Shown piece by piece: positions 1 through 9,009 of a DNA stretch of 64,000 nucleotides; the first letter of the stretch is position 1, and each line of letters begins with the position of its first letter. Origin of the DNA: Alkalihalobacillus sp047302405 (GTDB taxonomy: Bacteria; Bacillota; Bacilli; Bacillales; Bacillaceae_D); assembly GCF_047302405.1 (NCBI RefSeq), contig NZ_CP154853.1:1240001-1304000 (forward strand). Reading direction: 5' to 3'. A program made the position numbers and the translations under genes. The notes below the pieces were generated by a model. The model saw only the letters and a list, made by a program, of their open reading frames with translations, did not search any database and was not told the DNA's origin.

Positions 1-1
1 T

Positions 2-295
2 CAAATCTATCATGGGGCTAATATCGAAAATGCTTCTTTTGGTTTAACAAATTGTGCGGAAAGAACGGCATTGTTTAAAGCCTATTCAGACGGGAATACA
101 AAAGTAAAAGCAGTTGCGATTGTGGCGGATACGGAAGGACCATGCTCGCCATGTGGAGCGTGTCGTCAAGTTATGATCGAGCTTTGTGAACAAACAACAT
201 CAGTTTATTTATCAAATTTATCAGGGGAAATTCAAGAAACGACTGTTACTGAATTATTACCTGGAGCATTTACATCGGAGGATTTACATGAATAA
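2..295 (+). CDS. cdd: Cytidine deaminase, 3' part
   Basis: This is the C-terminal part of cytidine deaminase, which hydrolyses cytidine and deoxycytidine to uridine and deoxyuridine in pyrimidine salvage. The open frame enters from the left edge (first full codon at base 2). It shows the zinc-site motif NCAERTA, with the ligand Cys and catalytic Glu, and then PCSPCGACRQV, which carries the two further zinc cysteines. The 5' part lies outside the window. The last 8 bases overlap the start of era, so the two are translationally linked, as in other bacilli. Confidence 0.93.
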   Translation, partial: QIYHGANIENASFGLTNCAERTALFKAYSDGNTKVKAVAIVADTEGPCSPCGACRQVMIELCEQTTSVYLSNLSGEIQETTVTELLPGAFTSEDLHE

Positions 296-1202
296 CGATC
301 AAAAAAGTTTTAAATCAGGGTTTGTCTCGATTATTGGCCGACCTAATGTTGGGAAGTCTACATTAATTAACCAAGTAATCGGTCAAAAAATAGCGATTAT
401 GTCGGATAAGCCGCAAACGACACGTAACAAAGTGCAAGGCGTCTATACGACTAATGAGGCTCAAATTGTTTTTATTGATACACCTGGTATTCATAAGCCG
501 AAACATAAATTAGGGGACTTTATGATGAAGGTCGCCAAAAATACGTTAAAAGAAGTGGATCTTGTCTTATACGTTGTGGATGCAACGGAATCGTTTGGCC
601 CAGGAGAAGAATTTATTATTGAACGTTTAAAAGAAACCGAGGCCAAAACATTCCTTGTGATTAATAAAATTGACCAAGTTCATCCTGAGAAGCTGTTAGG
701 TGTGATTGAAACCTATCGGACAAAATATGACTTTGATGAAGTTGTACCAATATCGGCTTTACAAGGAAATAATGTGACGACATTACTCGAACAAATTGTT
801 GGTTATTTAGATGAAGGGCCACAATATTACCCGAGTGACCAAGTGACCGATCATCCAGAACGATTTATTATTGCCGAATTAGTTCGTGAAAAGGTCTTAC
901 ATATGACGAGGGAAGAAGTGCCACATTCGATTGCGGTTGTGATTGAGCAGATTAAACGCAGAGAAGGCAGTGAAACTGTTTATGTCGGGGCAACAGTTAT
1001 TGTCGAACGTGATTCACAAAAAGGGATTGTCATTGGGAAACAAGGGAAGGTATTACGAGAAGTTGGAAAACAAGCTCGTGCTGATATTGAAGCCCTTTTA
1101 GGTTCAAAAGTCTTTTTAGAATTATGGGTAAAAGTTCAAAAAGATTGGCGTAATAAATCAACGCACTTACGGGATTATGGCTTTAGAGAAGACGAATATT
1201 AA
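288..1202 (+). CDS. era: GTPase Era
   Basis: Era is an essential GTPase that binds 16S rRNA and assists 30S subunit maturation at the membrane. The 304-aa product has the P-loop GRPNVGKST, the switch TTRNK, DTPG, NKID, and a C-terminal KH domain with VIGKQGK. The in-frame ATG upstream at 186 is rejected: the ATG at 288 has a GGAGG six bases before it and gives the usual family length. It overlaps cdd by 8 bases. Confidence 0.97.
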   Translation: MNNDQKSFKSGFVSIIGRPNVGKSTLINQVIGQKIAIMSDKPQTTRNKVQGVYTTNEAQIVFIDTPGIHKPKHKLGDFMMKVAKNTLKEVDLVLYVVDATESFGPGEEFIIERLKETEAKTFLVINKIDQVHPEKLLGVIETYRTKYDFDEVVPISALQGNNVTTLLEQIVGYLDEGPQYYPSDQVTDHPERFIIAELVREKVLHMTREEVPHSIAVVIEQIKRREGSETVYVGATVIVERDSQKGIVIGKQGKVLREVGKQARADIEALLGSKVFLELWVKVQKDWRNKSTHLRDYGFREDEY

Positions 1203-1249
1203 TCACGATGGAGCTCGTTTGAAAAAAATGGGCTAGGTTAAAGTTAAGA

Positions 1250-1284
1250 AAAAGCAGTGGCTGTGCGAATGGCCATTGTTTTTT
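1250..1284 (+). terminator. Intrinsic terminator after era
   Basis: A hairpin with arms CAGTGGC (1255-1261) and GCCATTG (1272-1278), containing one G-U pair and extendable with A-T pairs, is followed by a T-run at 1279-1284. It lies 50 bases after the era stop. Confidence 0.7.
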
Positions 1285-1474
1285 GATCTTGTATCCACTT
1301 ATAATAAACATACATGATCATTAAAGCCAAAAGACAGTATAAAATAATAAAACAAATTTACGATTTGTCAAGGAAAATAAATTAGTAATTATTCCATAAC
1401 ATGATTCGTGCAAACAAGGTCATGATAGTGATAAGACGTGTTTAAGTGTAATCTTCAAAGAAAGGTGGAATCTG

Positions 1475-1627
1475 ATGATGCTCGATTTTTCTTGGAAGGT
1501 CTTTTCAATGACAGGAAACGTTGACATGTATTTGTTAATTAAAGAGTTAGAACGAGACTCAGATCAACAATTCGAACAAGAGACAGCAGCTGTAAGTGAA
1601 GATTTAGACGCACCTACTAATCATTAA
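1475..1627 (+). CDS. yqzL: YqzL family small protein
   Basis: A 50-aa product (MMLDFSWKVFSMTGN...) that matches my recollection of the YqzL family: an FxWxVFxxTGxVDxYLLxKE-like N-terminus and an acidic tail. YqzL lies between era and recO in B. subtilis, and the position here is the same. AAAGGTGG precedes the ATG pair at 1475/1478, so either could be the start. The function is not established. It ends 40 bases before recO and is probably cotranscribed with it. Confidence 0.85.
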   Translation: MMLDFSWKVFSMTGNVDMYLLIKELERDSDQQFEQETAAVSEDLDAPTNH

Positions 1628-1667
1628 TCACGTTTGTGCACCATGTTTATTAAAAGTGGTGAAGTAG

Positions 1668-2456
1668 ATGTTACAAAAGGTAGAAGGAATTATCATACGT
1701 TCATCTGATTATGGAGAAACAAATAAAATAATCACTTTATACACGCGAGAATTAGGGAAAATCGGTGTAATGGCAAGAGGGGCTAAAAAGCCTAAAAGTC
1801 GATTAGCTTCTGTATCTCAACTATTTATATACGGAACTTTTTTAATCCAAAAACACCAAGGCCTAGGAACTTTAAATCAAGGTGAAATCCTTGACTCGTT
1901 TAAAGAGGTCCGTAATGATCTTTATTTAGCGTCGTATGCAAGTTATGTGGTTGAGTTGTTGGACCGATTAACCGAAGAAAAAGAAATCAATCCGTATTTA
2001 TTTGAATTGGTTTATCAAATGCTCCATTATTTAGATGAAGGTATTGACCCGGAAGTCCTTTTACGTATTTATGAAATGAAGATGTTGGCCGTAGCGGGAG
2101 CGAAACCACAATTGGATCATTGTGCAAGTTGTCAAGGAATTTTTATTCCCGTTGCTTTTTCAATTCGTGAAGCAGGATTTCTTTGCGGACAGTGTGCGTA
2201 TAAGGATGATCATGCTCTGCGAATAAATGAGCAAACGGCAAGGTTATTACGCTTATTCTTTTATATGGATTTAAACCGATTAGGGAAAATTTCATTAAAA
2301 GATGATACAAAAAAAGAACTGAAATGGATTATTTCGACCTATTATGACGAATATGTTGGTCTTACATTAAAATCGAAACGGTTTATAGAGCAATTAGAGA
2401 AGATGGACCTTCAAATAAAGGAAAAAGAGAATCAGGACCAAAAAGGGTTGTCCTAA
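1668..2456 (+). CDS. recO: DNA repair protein RecO
   Basis: RecO works with RecR and RecF to load RecA on SSB-coated DNA during recombinational repair. The 262-aa product starts with the typical OB fold (VEGIIIRSSDYGETNKIITLYT) and has a central zinc finger, CASC with CGQC, near residues 150-180. The length is normal. The start ATG at 1668 has GTGGTGA upstream. A strong terminator follows. Confidence 0.97.
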   Translation: MLQKVEGIIIRSSDYGETNKIITLYTRELGKIGVMARGAKKPKSRLASVSQLFIYGTFLIQKHQGLGTLNQGEILDSFKEVRNDLYLASYASYVVELLDRLTEEKEINPYLFELVYQMLHYLDEGIDPEVLLRIYEMKMLAVAGAKPQLDHCASCQGIFIPVAFSIREAGFLCGQCAYKDDHALRINEQTARLLRLFFYMDLNRLGKISLKDDTKKELKWIISTYYDEYVGLTLKSKRFIEQLEKMDLQIKEKENQDQKGLS

Positions 2457-2533
2457 ATACTTTGCGGCTGCCCCCAGACGCTAGGTTTCATTGTAACTTA
2501 GAATAGAGTTAGCAGACTTCAAACCAAAAGGAT

Positions 2534-2581
2534 AATAACCCATCAAAAATCATTTTATGATGACTGGATGGGTTATTTTTA
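2534..2581. terminator. Terminator between convergent recO and catalase
   Basis: An 11-bp perfect stem, AATAACCCATC (2534-2544) with GATGGGTTATT (2567-2577), is followed by T's. It lies between the 3' ends of recO (+) and the catalase (-). Only the plus-strand side has a clear T-run. Confidence 0.8.
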
Positions 2582-2617
2582 TCTTTTGCAACGTCCCCTT
2601 TTTCAGTGGTCTCGATT

Positions 2618-3508
2618 TTATAAGCCGGCTTTTAGACGTTTTAAGATTTTTTCGTAATCATCTTCGTCAAGTCCTGGAGCAAACATTTCTGGTTTAGCTT
2701 CTAAATCTGGTATAGGGGCACCTTCTGGGGTTCCATCTATTACTCTTAAAGGCTCCCCTGTTTCAGGGTTAGGCCCTTTCCAAATTTGATTAATGTCACG
2801 GTATTCTTTTTCTCCCCAAGTGTATAACACATTAGAAAGTCCTTGTTCAATATATTTTTTGGCATGATCAAAGGCATTGTTATCGGGTCTTGGTACAGGG
2901 AGCATCTTGCCAATCTCAACGCCTGTAGCAACTTCGATTGCTTTCGCATAAGCAATAATGTGAGTACCACCACGCACTAATAAATAACCACATAACTCTC
3001 TCGCTGTTGGGTTTGTGGTCATTTCATAAACACGCATTTTGTGTAATCTCGCTCCAATTTCGAGTGAATAATTGTGTAAGAGATCTTCTACTAAAGCTCC
3101 GCTGCCATGTACATAACTTCCATTCCAAGGGTTGCCCATGCCGTCACCAGGAAAAGCCGTTTGGGCCGTTGTTGTAAAGTGATAAGAATACCTTTTATCT
3201 TTGCCAATTTGTAAAGGAGCTGTATCAGGAGCACCAGGATGTGTATTGCCATAAGACATTAAGTTAATCGTATTGGCTACTAGCTCAACATGGCCAAATT
3301 CTTCTGCCGTAATACTAGCGATCAGATCATAAAAAGGTTTGAATTTTTTCTTACCTCGAAAGTTGAAGGATTGAAACATATAATTGTTCAAGGTTGACAT
3401 TTCTCCAAATTCTCCACCTAATAATTCTTGGACAATAGAAGCACCATTTATATCGCCATGCTCAGGTACAGGGAGAGCAATCGCGAGCTTATTAATTCGC
3501 TTCATCAT
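2618..3508 (-). CDS. Manganese (non-haem) catalase family protein
   Basis: Dimanganese catalases dismutate hydrogen peroxide; Bacillus members include YdbD, YjqC and the spore-coat protein CotJC. The 296-aa product has the ferritin-like core motifs ELLGGEFGEMSTLNNYM, AEEFGHVELV and HIIAYAKA, with the Glu/His metal ligands. Its full length resembles YdbD rather than the shorter CotJC. I place the start at 3508 (MMKRINKLAI), 9 bases after AAGGTGGG; an ATG at 3529 is also possible. The gene is absent between recO and glyQ in B. subtilis, so this is a lineage-specific insertion. Confidence 0.92.
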   Translation of the reverse strand: MMKRINKLAIALPVPEHGDINGASIVQELLGGEFGEMSTLNNYMFQSFNFRGKKKFKPFYDLIASITAEEFGHVELVANTINLMSYGNTHPGAPDTAPLQIGKDKRYSYHFTTTAQTAFPGDGMGNPWNGSYVHGSGALVEDLLHNYSLEIGARLHKMRVYEMTTNPTARELCGYLLVRGGTHIIAYAKAIEVATGVEIGKMLPVPRPDNNAFDHAKKYIEQGLSNVLYTWGEKEYRDINQIWKGPNPETGEPLRVIDGTPEGAPIPDLEAKPEMFAPGLDEDDYEKILKRLKAGL

Positions 3509-3575
3509 AACTTTGTTCCCACCTTTCATGTAAAACCTTCTTTTTTAGAAACATTTGTATGAAAGTGAGCGATGT

Positions 3576-3794
3576 TTATGTTGCTCGTGCTGGGAAGAAC
3601 CAGACAATTTCCTGTGTTCTAATGTAGAAGGGAGTCCCGCCCATTTCGACGATGATATGATCGGGATAAACATGTTTTAACACACCTCTTACGGAACCTT
3701 GTGTCGTTTGCACGCCGATAACTTGTTGTTCAAGGTTACATAAGTTTTGATACGTATAAGGGTCATGGATGGTCCAGTCTAAGTTTTCACTCAT
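3576..3794 (-). CDS. YuzF-like DUF2642 protein
   Basis: A 72-aa protein (MSENLDWTIHDPYTYQNL...) resembling the DUF2642/YuzF family: a short Sm-like beta domain with GSVRGVLKHVYPDHIIVE and an aromatic end, RTQEIVWFFP. Members are often associated with spore-coat genes, but the function is unknown. A longer frame reaches 3848, but GAGGAG just upstream supports the ATG at 3794. It lies 67 bases upstream of the catalase on the same strand, so the two may form an operon. Confidence 0.75.
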   Translation of the reverse strand: MSENLDWTIHDPYTYQNLCNLEQQVIGVQTTQGSVRGVLKHVYPDHIIVEMGGTPFYIRTQEIVWFFPARAT

Positions 3795-3945
3795 TTTTTC
3801 ACTCCTCATCGTTTTTAGTTGATTTCCACTCTGTAATTTTGCCGTCATTTCATTTTTATTTGTAGAGCTTGTCTTATATTCGTTTATTTTTCCTTATTGA
3901 GATGAGTTGTTTAGAAATGAAACTTTCTGTATAGAATATTAAGGA

Positions 3946-3974
3946 TTGACAGAGGATTTCTTTTTATATAAAAT
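3946..3974 (+). promoter_or_regulatory. Probable sigma-A promoter of glyQS
   Basis: TTGACA (3946-3951), a 17-base spacer and TAAAAT (3969-3974) lie just upstream of the T-box leader. Confidence 0.7.
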
Positions 3975-3984
3975 ATGAATACTA

Positions 3985-4208
3985 GATAGGCTGCAAAGAA
4001 GGAGAATAGTACTTATAGAGCTGAATGAAAGCGAACCTAGGATAGTGTAAGCTAGGGCATTTACCTATAACGAAGGCACTCTGGAGCAGAACGGAAAAAA
4101 GTGATTTGTAAGGAAGGGAATCATTACTTACAAATAAGTAGGGTGGAACCGCGGGAAACTCTCGTCCCTATGCTGGAAGACAGCATAGGGACGAGAGTTT
4201 CTTTTTTG
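3985..4208 (+). promoter_or_regulatory. Glycyl-tRNA T-box leader
   Basis: The 5' leader carries AGTA-box-like sequence, the T-box consensus AGGGTGGAACCGCGGG (4140-4155) and a terminator with a 20-bp perfect stem (4156-4175 with 4181-4200) followed by a T-run. Uncharged tRNA-Gly pairing at the UGGN part of the T-box would stabilise the antiterminator. GGC at 4075-4077 sits in a specifier-loop context (GAAGGCAC), matching the glycine codon and the downstream synthetase. Confidence 0.95.
4156..4208 (+). terminator. T-box-controlled terminator
   Basis: A perfect 20-bp inverted repeat with a 5-base loop and CTTTTTTG after it. Its 5' arm directly follows the T-box sequence, so antiterminator and terminator would be mutually exclusive. 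Confidence 0.93.
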
Positions 4209-4274
4209 TCTTTGCTGCTTTCAAATAAACTCAATTTATATCAAAAAATGGAACAAGTGATGGAGGTATTAGAG

Positions 4275-5156
4275 ATGAATGTGCAAACGATGATTTTGAC
4301 TTTGCAAGAATTTTGGTCTAAACAAAATTGTATGATTATGCAAGCATACGATACAGAAAAAGGGGCAGGTACGATGAGCCCATTTACTTTACTACGTACG
4401 ATTGGTCCAGAACCGTGGAATGTTGCTTATGTAGAGCCATCAAGAAGACCGGCAGATGGTCGTTATGGTGAGAACCCAAACCGTTTATATCAACATCATC
4501 AATTTCAGGTGATTATGAAACCATCTCCTATTAATATTCAAGAACTTTATTTAGATAGTTTACGGGCTTTAGGGATTAATCCATTGGAACACGATATCCG
4601 TTTTGTTGAAGATAATTGGGAGAACCCGACATTAGGCTGTGCCGGGCTTGGTTGGGAAGTTTGGTTAGATGGGATGGAAATTACTCAATTTACGTATTTC
4701 CAACAAGTAGGTGGTATTGAAGCGAACCCTGTGTCAGCAGAAATTACTTATGGTTTAGAGCGCTTAGCTTCTTATATTCAAGATAAAGAAAATGTTTTTG
4801 ACCTTGAATGGGTAGAAGGATTTACGTATGGTGATATTTTTAAACAGCCAGAGTACGAACACTCTAAATATACATTTGAAGTTTCTGATACAGAGATGCT
4901 GTTTGGTTTATTTAACACTTACGAAGGAGAAGCGAAACGAGCTTTAGATGAAAATCTTGTCTTTCCTGCTTATGATTATATTTTGAAATGTTCGCACACA
5001 TTTAATTTGCTGGATGCCAGAGGAGCGATCTCTGTTACGGAGCGTACAGGCTATATTGGACGGGTTAGACAGTTAGCTCGTTTGGCAGCGAAACTTTATT
5101 ATGATGAAAGAGAAAGATTAGGATTCCCTATGTTGAAAAAGGAGGAGGCAGAATAA
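4275..5156 (+). CDS. glyQ: Glycine-tRNA ligase alpha subunit
   Basis: The catalytic alpha subunit of the alpha2beta2 bacterial glycyl-tRNA synthetase, 293 aa. Visible motifs include TLLRTIGPEPWNVAYVEPSRRPADGRYGENPNR and GLGWEVWLDGMEITQFTYFQQVGG. An open frame runs upstream through the T-box, but GGAGGT seven bases before the ATG at 4275 and the family length fix the start there. Its stop shares one base with the start of glyS. Expression should depend on the T-box. Confidence 0.97.
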   Translation: MNVQTMILTLQEFWSKQNCMIMQAYDTEKGAGTMSPFTLLRTIGPEPWNVAYVEPSRRPADGRYGENPNRLYQHHQFQVIMKPSPINIQELYLDSLRALGINPLEHDIRFVEDNWENPTLGCAGLGWEVWLDGMEITQFTYFQQVGGIEANPVSAEITYGLERLASYIQDKENVFDLEWVEGFTYGDIFKQPEYEHSKYTFEVSDTEMLFGLFNTYEGEAKRALDENLVFPAYDYILKCSHTFNLLDARGAISVTERTGYIGRVRQLARLAAKLYYDERERLGFPMLKKEEAE

Positions 5157-7237
5157 TGAGTGCTCATGATTTTTTATTAGAAATCGGATTAGAGGAATTA
5201 CCAGCTCGTTTTATTACAGATGCAATGAATCAGCTTGAGCAAAAAATGAGTAGCTGGTTAAACGAACAAAAGCTTGAGTATCAATCTATTGAGGCCTTCT
5301 CAACTCCTAGAAGACTGGCGGTTTTAGTTACAGGACTTGCTGATAAACAGCCGGATATTACGAGCGAAGCAAAAGGTCCAGCGAAAAAAATCGCTTTAGA
5401 TAATGAAGGAAATTGGTCAAAGGCGGCCCAAGGGTTTGCACGTGGGCAAGGCGTTAGTGTCGAGGACCTGTTTTTTAAAGAATTAAAAGGCGTTGAGTAT
5501 GTATATGCGAACACCTTTACAGCTGGGAAAGAAACGGTTGAACTTTTAGAAGCAGCAAAAGAGCTGATCTTATCCATTCATTTCCCTAAAAATATGCGTT
5601 GGAACTCATATCAGCTCCGTTACGCAAGGCCAATTCAATGGTTAATCGCTTTGTACGGAGAAAAGGTGATTCCATTTTCAATTGAAGGAATCTCAACAGG
5701 AACGATTTCTAAAGGTCATCGTTTTTTAGGAAAAGAAGTATCGATAGCTGCACCTGCTCATTATGTGGCGACACTAAGTGAACAAAATGTAGTCGTAGAG
5801 CCACAAAAAAGAAAAGAAATGATTATTTCACAAATTCAAGTGTTAAGTCGTGAACAAAATTGGGTAATTCCCATTGATGAGGATTTATTGGAAGAAGTGA
5901 ATAATCTAGTCGAATATCCTACTGCTTTATTTGGGAAGTTTGATGACGAATTTTTAGAGATTCCTAAGGATGTGCTCATAACGTCAATGAGAGAGCATCA
6001 ACGTTATTTTCCAGTTGAAAACAGTGAAGGAGAGCTACTACCTTATTTTGTTACTGTACGTAATGGGAATGCGGAACATTTAAATAATGTCGCACGTGGG
6101 AATGAAAAAGTATTAAGAGCTCGCCTATCGGATGCGGCATTCTTTTATGAAGAGGATCAGAAGCTAAAAATTGACGATGCCGTTGCCAAGCTTGAAAACA
6201 TCGTTTACCATGAAGAACTTGGATCGATTGCAGATAAAGTGAGAAGGGTTCAGTATTTAACAAATGAGCTCTCGGATCAATTGGTTTTAAGTACAGAACA
6301 AAAGAAAAAAGCAAACCGAGTTGCTGAGATTGCTAAGTTTGATTTAGTGACACAAATGGTTTATGAATTTACAGAATTACAAGGGAAGATGGGGCAAGTA
6401 TATGCGGAGCTAGCAGGTGAAGATAAAGAAGTAGCCGAAGCGATTAACGAACACTATATGCCGCGTTTTGCTGGTGATAACAGTCCATCGTCACTAGTCG
6501 GTGTGGTCGTTAGTGTAGCGGAGAAAATCGATACGATTACGACTTGTTTTGCTATCGGCCTTATTCCATCAGGTTCACAAGATCCGTATGCCCTACGCCG
6601 TCAAGCGACAGGTATTGTTCAAATGCTTTTAGATAATGACTTATCATTGTCATTAGAAACATTAATCGATGTCAGCCTTAATCTTAATGAAGAGCGTCAG
6701 TTATTAAAACGAGATAAATCGGATATAAAATCTGATTTATTATCATTCTTCCGTTTAAGAGTAAAACATATGCTCCAAGAAAAATCGATTCGATATGATG
6801 TGATTGATGCAGTTATTGCCAATGGTTTCACTGAAGTATCGACGACGGTTGCAAAAGCGAATGTTTTAATGCAACAAGTTGAACAACCTCAATTTAAACA
6901 AGTAATAGAAGCGCTAAGCCGTGTGACGAATATCTCGAAAAAGCAAACGGGAGATGTGAGAATTAATACAAGTTTATTCCAAAAAGAAGAGGAAGAGAAC
7001 CTGTATCAAACCTATATGAGGGTACAAGAGCAAGTCGCCGAAGCAACCGAAGGGAAAGATTATGAGTCAGCCTTTCATGCGTTAGCTCATACAACTGAAG
7101 TCATTGATCAATACTTTGATCATATTATGGTGATGGATGAAAATGAAGAGATTAAACAAAACCGTCTTTCACAAATGAAGGCTTTTGCGAATGTCATTTA
7201 TTCATTTGCTGATTTTCAGGCGATTGTTTTTAGTTAA
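5156..7237 (+). CDS. glyS: Glycine-tRNA ligase beta subunit
   Basis: The beta subunit of glycyl-tRNA synthetase, 693 aa and of normal length, for tRNA binding. It starts with LLEIGLEELPARFI, contains an HD-like fold in the middle (EFTELQGKMGQVYAE) and ends in a DALR-type anticodon-binding region. It overlaps glyQ by one base (TAATG), which implies coupled translation. Confidence 0.97.
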   Translation: MSAHDFLLEIGLEELPARFITDAMNQLEQKMSSWLNEQKLEYQSIEAFSTPRRLAVLVTGLADKQPDITSEAKGPAKKIALDNEGNWSKAAQGFARGQGVSVEDLFFKELKGVEYVYANTFTAGKETVELLEAAKELILSIHFPKNMRWNSYQLRYARPIQWLIALYGEKVIPFSIEGISTGTISKGHRFLGKEVSIAAPAHYVATLSEQNVVVEPQKRKEMIISQIQVLSREQNWVIPIDEDLLEEVNNLVEYPTALFGKFDDEFLEIPKDVLITSMREHQRYFPVENSEGELLPYFVTVRNGNAEHLNNVARGNEKVLRARLSDAAFFYEEDQKLKIDDAVAKLENIVYHEELGSIADKVRRVQYLTNELSDQLVLSTEQKKKANRVAEIAKFDLVTQMVYEFTELQGKMGQVYAELAGEDKEVAEAINEHYMPRFAGDNSPSSLVGVVVSVAEKIDTITTCFAIGLIPSGSQDPYALRRQATGIVQMLLDNDLSLSLETLIDVSLNLNEERQLLKRDKSDIKSDLLSFFRLRVKHMLQEKSIRYDVIDAVIANGFTEVSTTVAKANVLMQQVEQPQFKQVIEALSRVTNISKKQTGDVRINTSLFQKEEEENLYQTYMRVQEQVAEATEGKDYESAFHALAHTTEVIDQYFDHIMVMDENEEIKQNRLSQMKAFANVIYSFADFQAIVFS

Positions 7238-7257
7238 TCAAATAAGGGAATAGAAAG

Positions 7258-7287
7258 ATGAACAGTAGGAGAATTCTTACTGTTCAT
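7258..7287 (+). terminator. Hairpin after glyS
   Basis: ATGAACAGTA (7258-7267) pairs perfectly with TACTGTTCAT (7278-7287) 20 bases after the glyS stop. The following sequence is only moderately T-rich (TACTTGCCTT), so termination strength is uncertain. Confidence 0.5.
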
Positions 7288-7345
7288 TACTTGCCTTAAG
7301 TAATAAAAGGTATAGTCAAAATTTATGATATAAAGGGTGATGACA

Positions 7346-8164
7346 TTGGAGGAGATTCAGAAGCAGCGCTCAGTCGTTTATATCGTTTCGGATTCAGTAG
7401 GAGAAACGGCTGAATTAGTCGTAAAAGCTGCCGCTAGTCAATTTCGTGATGCGGGGCTAGAGTTAAGAAGAGTACCTTATGTTGAAGATAAACAAACGAT
7501 CGAAGAGATTGTCAGACTTGCCGCTAATGCCAATGCCTTGATTGCCTTTACTTTGGTTGTTCCAGAGATGAAACAATTTTTAATGGAACAAGCTAAACAA
7601 GTTGGGGTGGAAACAGTTGATATAATAGGTCCGATGTTAACCCAAATTGGAAATCTTGTTCAAGTTAAACCGAGATATGAACCAGGCCTCATTTATCGAC
7701 TTGATGAAGATTATTTTAGGAAAGTAGAGGCAATTGAATTTGCCGTTAAATATGATGATGGGCGTGATGCAAGAGGGGTGGTGCGAGCAGATATCGTACT
7801 AGTAGGTGTTTCGAGAACGTCAAAAACACCATTGTCTCAATATTTAGCTCATAAACGTTTAAAAGTCGCCAATGTCCCACTCGTACCAGAAGTCAAGCCC
7901 CCTGATGAATTATTTAAAGTATCGGCTAAAAAATGCATCGGGCTGACCATTAGTCCAGAGAAATTAATCGATATACGAGCCGAGCGCTTAAAAGCATTAG
8001 GTTTACAAACAGAAGCGACGTATGCGAACATTAATCGGATAAAAGAAGAGTTGGTCTATGCCCAAGAGATTATGGAACGAATTGGCTGTCCAGTAATTGA
8101 TGTTTCGAATAAAGCAGTAGAAGAAACAGCTAATCAAATTTACAATATGTTTCAAAAAAGGTAA
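7346..8164 (+). CDS. yqfL: PPDK/PEP-synthase regulatory protein (DUF299)
   Basis: A member of the bifunctional ADP-dependent kinase/pyrophosphorylase family that inactivates and reactivates pyruvate phosphate dikinase or PEP synthase by Thr phosphorylation. It has VSDSVGETAELVVKA at the N-terminus, the P-loop-like GVSRTSKTPLSQYLAHK, and PVIDVSNKAVEETA at the end. GTG (7337) and ATG (7340) lie in frame upstream, but GGTGA is best spaced for TTG at 7346 (MEEIQKQRSVVYIVSDS). ccpN, which precedes this gene in B. subtilis, is absent here. Confidence 0.9.
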   Translation: MEEIQKQRSVVYIVSDSVGETAELVVKAAASQFRDAGLELRRVPYVEDKQTIEEIVRLAANANALIAFTLVVPEMKQFLMEQAKQVGVETVDIIGPMLTQIGNLVQVKPRYEPGLIYRLDEDYFRKVEAIEFAVKYDDGRDARGVVRADIVLVGVSRTSKTPLSQYLAHKRLKVANVPLVPEVKPPDELFKVSAKKCIGLTISPEKLIDIRAERLKALGLQTEATYANINRIKEELVYAQEIMERIGCPVIDVSNKAVEETANQIYNMFQKR

Positions 8165-8487
8165 TAAACATATGGTGTTACTTTGATTTTAAAGGGCAAA
8201 AGAAAGAATAAGAGGTTTTACTGGTCAAATGAACCATTTTTACGTATAATAAAGAATTGTGTTGCTTGCTATTTAATATGATTTCTAAGGAATATTTTTT
8301 AAAAGAACAAATAAATTTAAAAAGTCAAGGTTTTTTCTTATGTTTTTGGCAATGATAGTAAAGGTAACCAAGGAAATGGTAGAACGTATTCTTGATCAAT
8401 TGACAAGACCTATTTTTTCGACAATTATCAACTAAATTCTTTTCGTAAAAAGCAGGATATTGGAAGGGAATGTTGAATTAATTTACT
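8165..8487 (+). other. 323-bp AT-rich intergenic region
   Basis: No gene recognised. TTGACA at 8400-8405 could be a -35 with a poor -10 (AATTAT, 8423-8428). GGAAGGG (8462-8468) is followed by a 3-codon mini-frame, ATGTTGAATTAA (8470-8481), just before yqxD. Confidence 0.4.
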
Positions 8488-8937
8488 ATGGATAAAGAAA
8501 AAAGAACGATTTATGTGGATGCTGATTCTTGTCCTGTAAAGGAAGAAGTCTTGTTTTTAGCCGCTCAATATAAGGTGCCAACTACATTTGTCTCCTCTTA
8601 TGCTCATGAATTAACATTGCCAGCATTTGTGGATCAGGTCACGGTTGATTCTGATAAAGAAGCGGTTGATTTATATGTTATGAATCAAGTGAAAAAAGGT
8701 GATATTTGCGTTACACAAGACCATGCATTGGCATCATTACTTTTAGCCAAAGGGACATTGGTCCTTTCGCCTAAAGGGTATCTTTTTCAAGAGGAGACAA
8801 TTCAACAACTTTTGGATTTTCGTTTTCTCTCACAAAAAGAACGACGAATGGGAGGGAGAACTAAGGGACCAAAAGCCTTTACAAAGAAGGATCGACAATT
8901 TTTCTTAGAAAACCTTGAAAAAATCATAAAAAATTAG
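8488..8937 (+). CDS. yqxD: UPF0178 / YaiI-YqxD family protein (DUF188)
   Basis: A 149-aa protein of the DUF188 family: IYVDADSCPVKEEVLFLAA at the start, VTQDHALASLLLAKG in the middle and RRMGGRTKGPKAFTKKDRQFF at the end, with a PIN-domain-like arrangement of acidic residues. The function is unknown. In B. subtilis it also precedes dnaG. The ATG at 8488 lacks a good ribosome binding site; the purine-rich GGAAGGG is 19 bases upstream and serves a 3-codon mini-frame better. Confidence 0.9.
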   Translation: MDKEKRTIYVDADSCPVKEEVLFLAAQYKVPTTFVSSYAHELTLPAFVDQVTVDSDKEAVDLYVMNQVKKGDICVTQDHALASLLLAKGTLVLSPKGYLFQEETIQQLLDFRFLSQKERRMGGRTKGPKAFTKKDRQFFLENLEKIIKN

Positions 8938-9009
8938 CAGGAATATAAGAAAAAAGCTCGAAAAATATTAAGACTTAATAACGATTATAATGAATTGGTG
9001 ATCACTGTT

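Noticed and set aside
4101..4274. N-terminal extension of GlyQ
   Set aside because: It would be encoded by the T-box and its terminator; the ATG at 4275 has the ribosome binding site and gives the family length.
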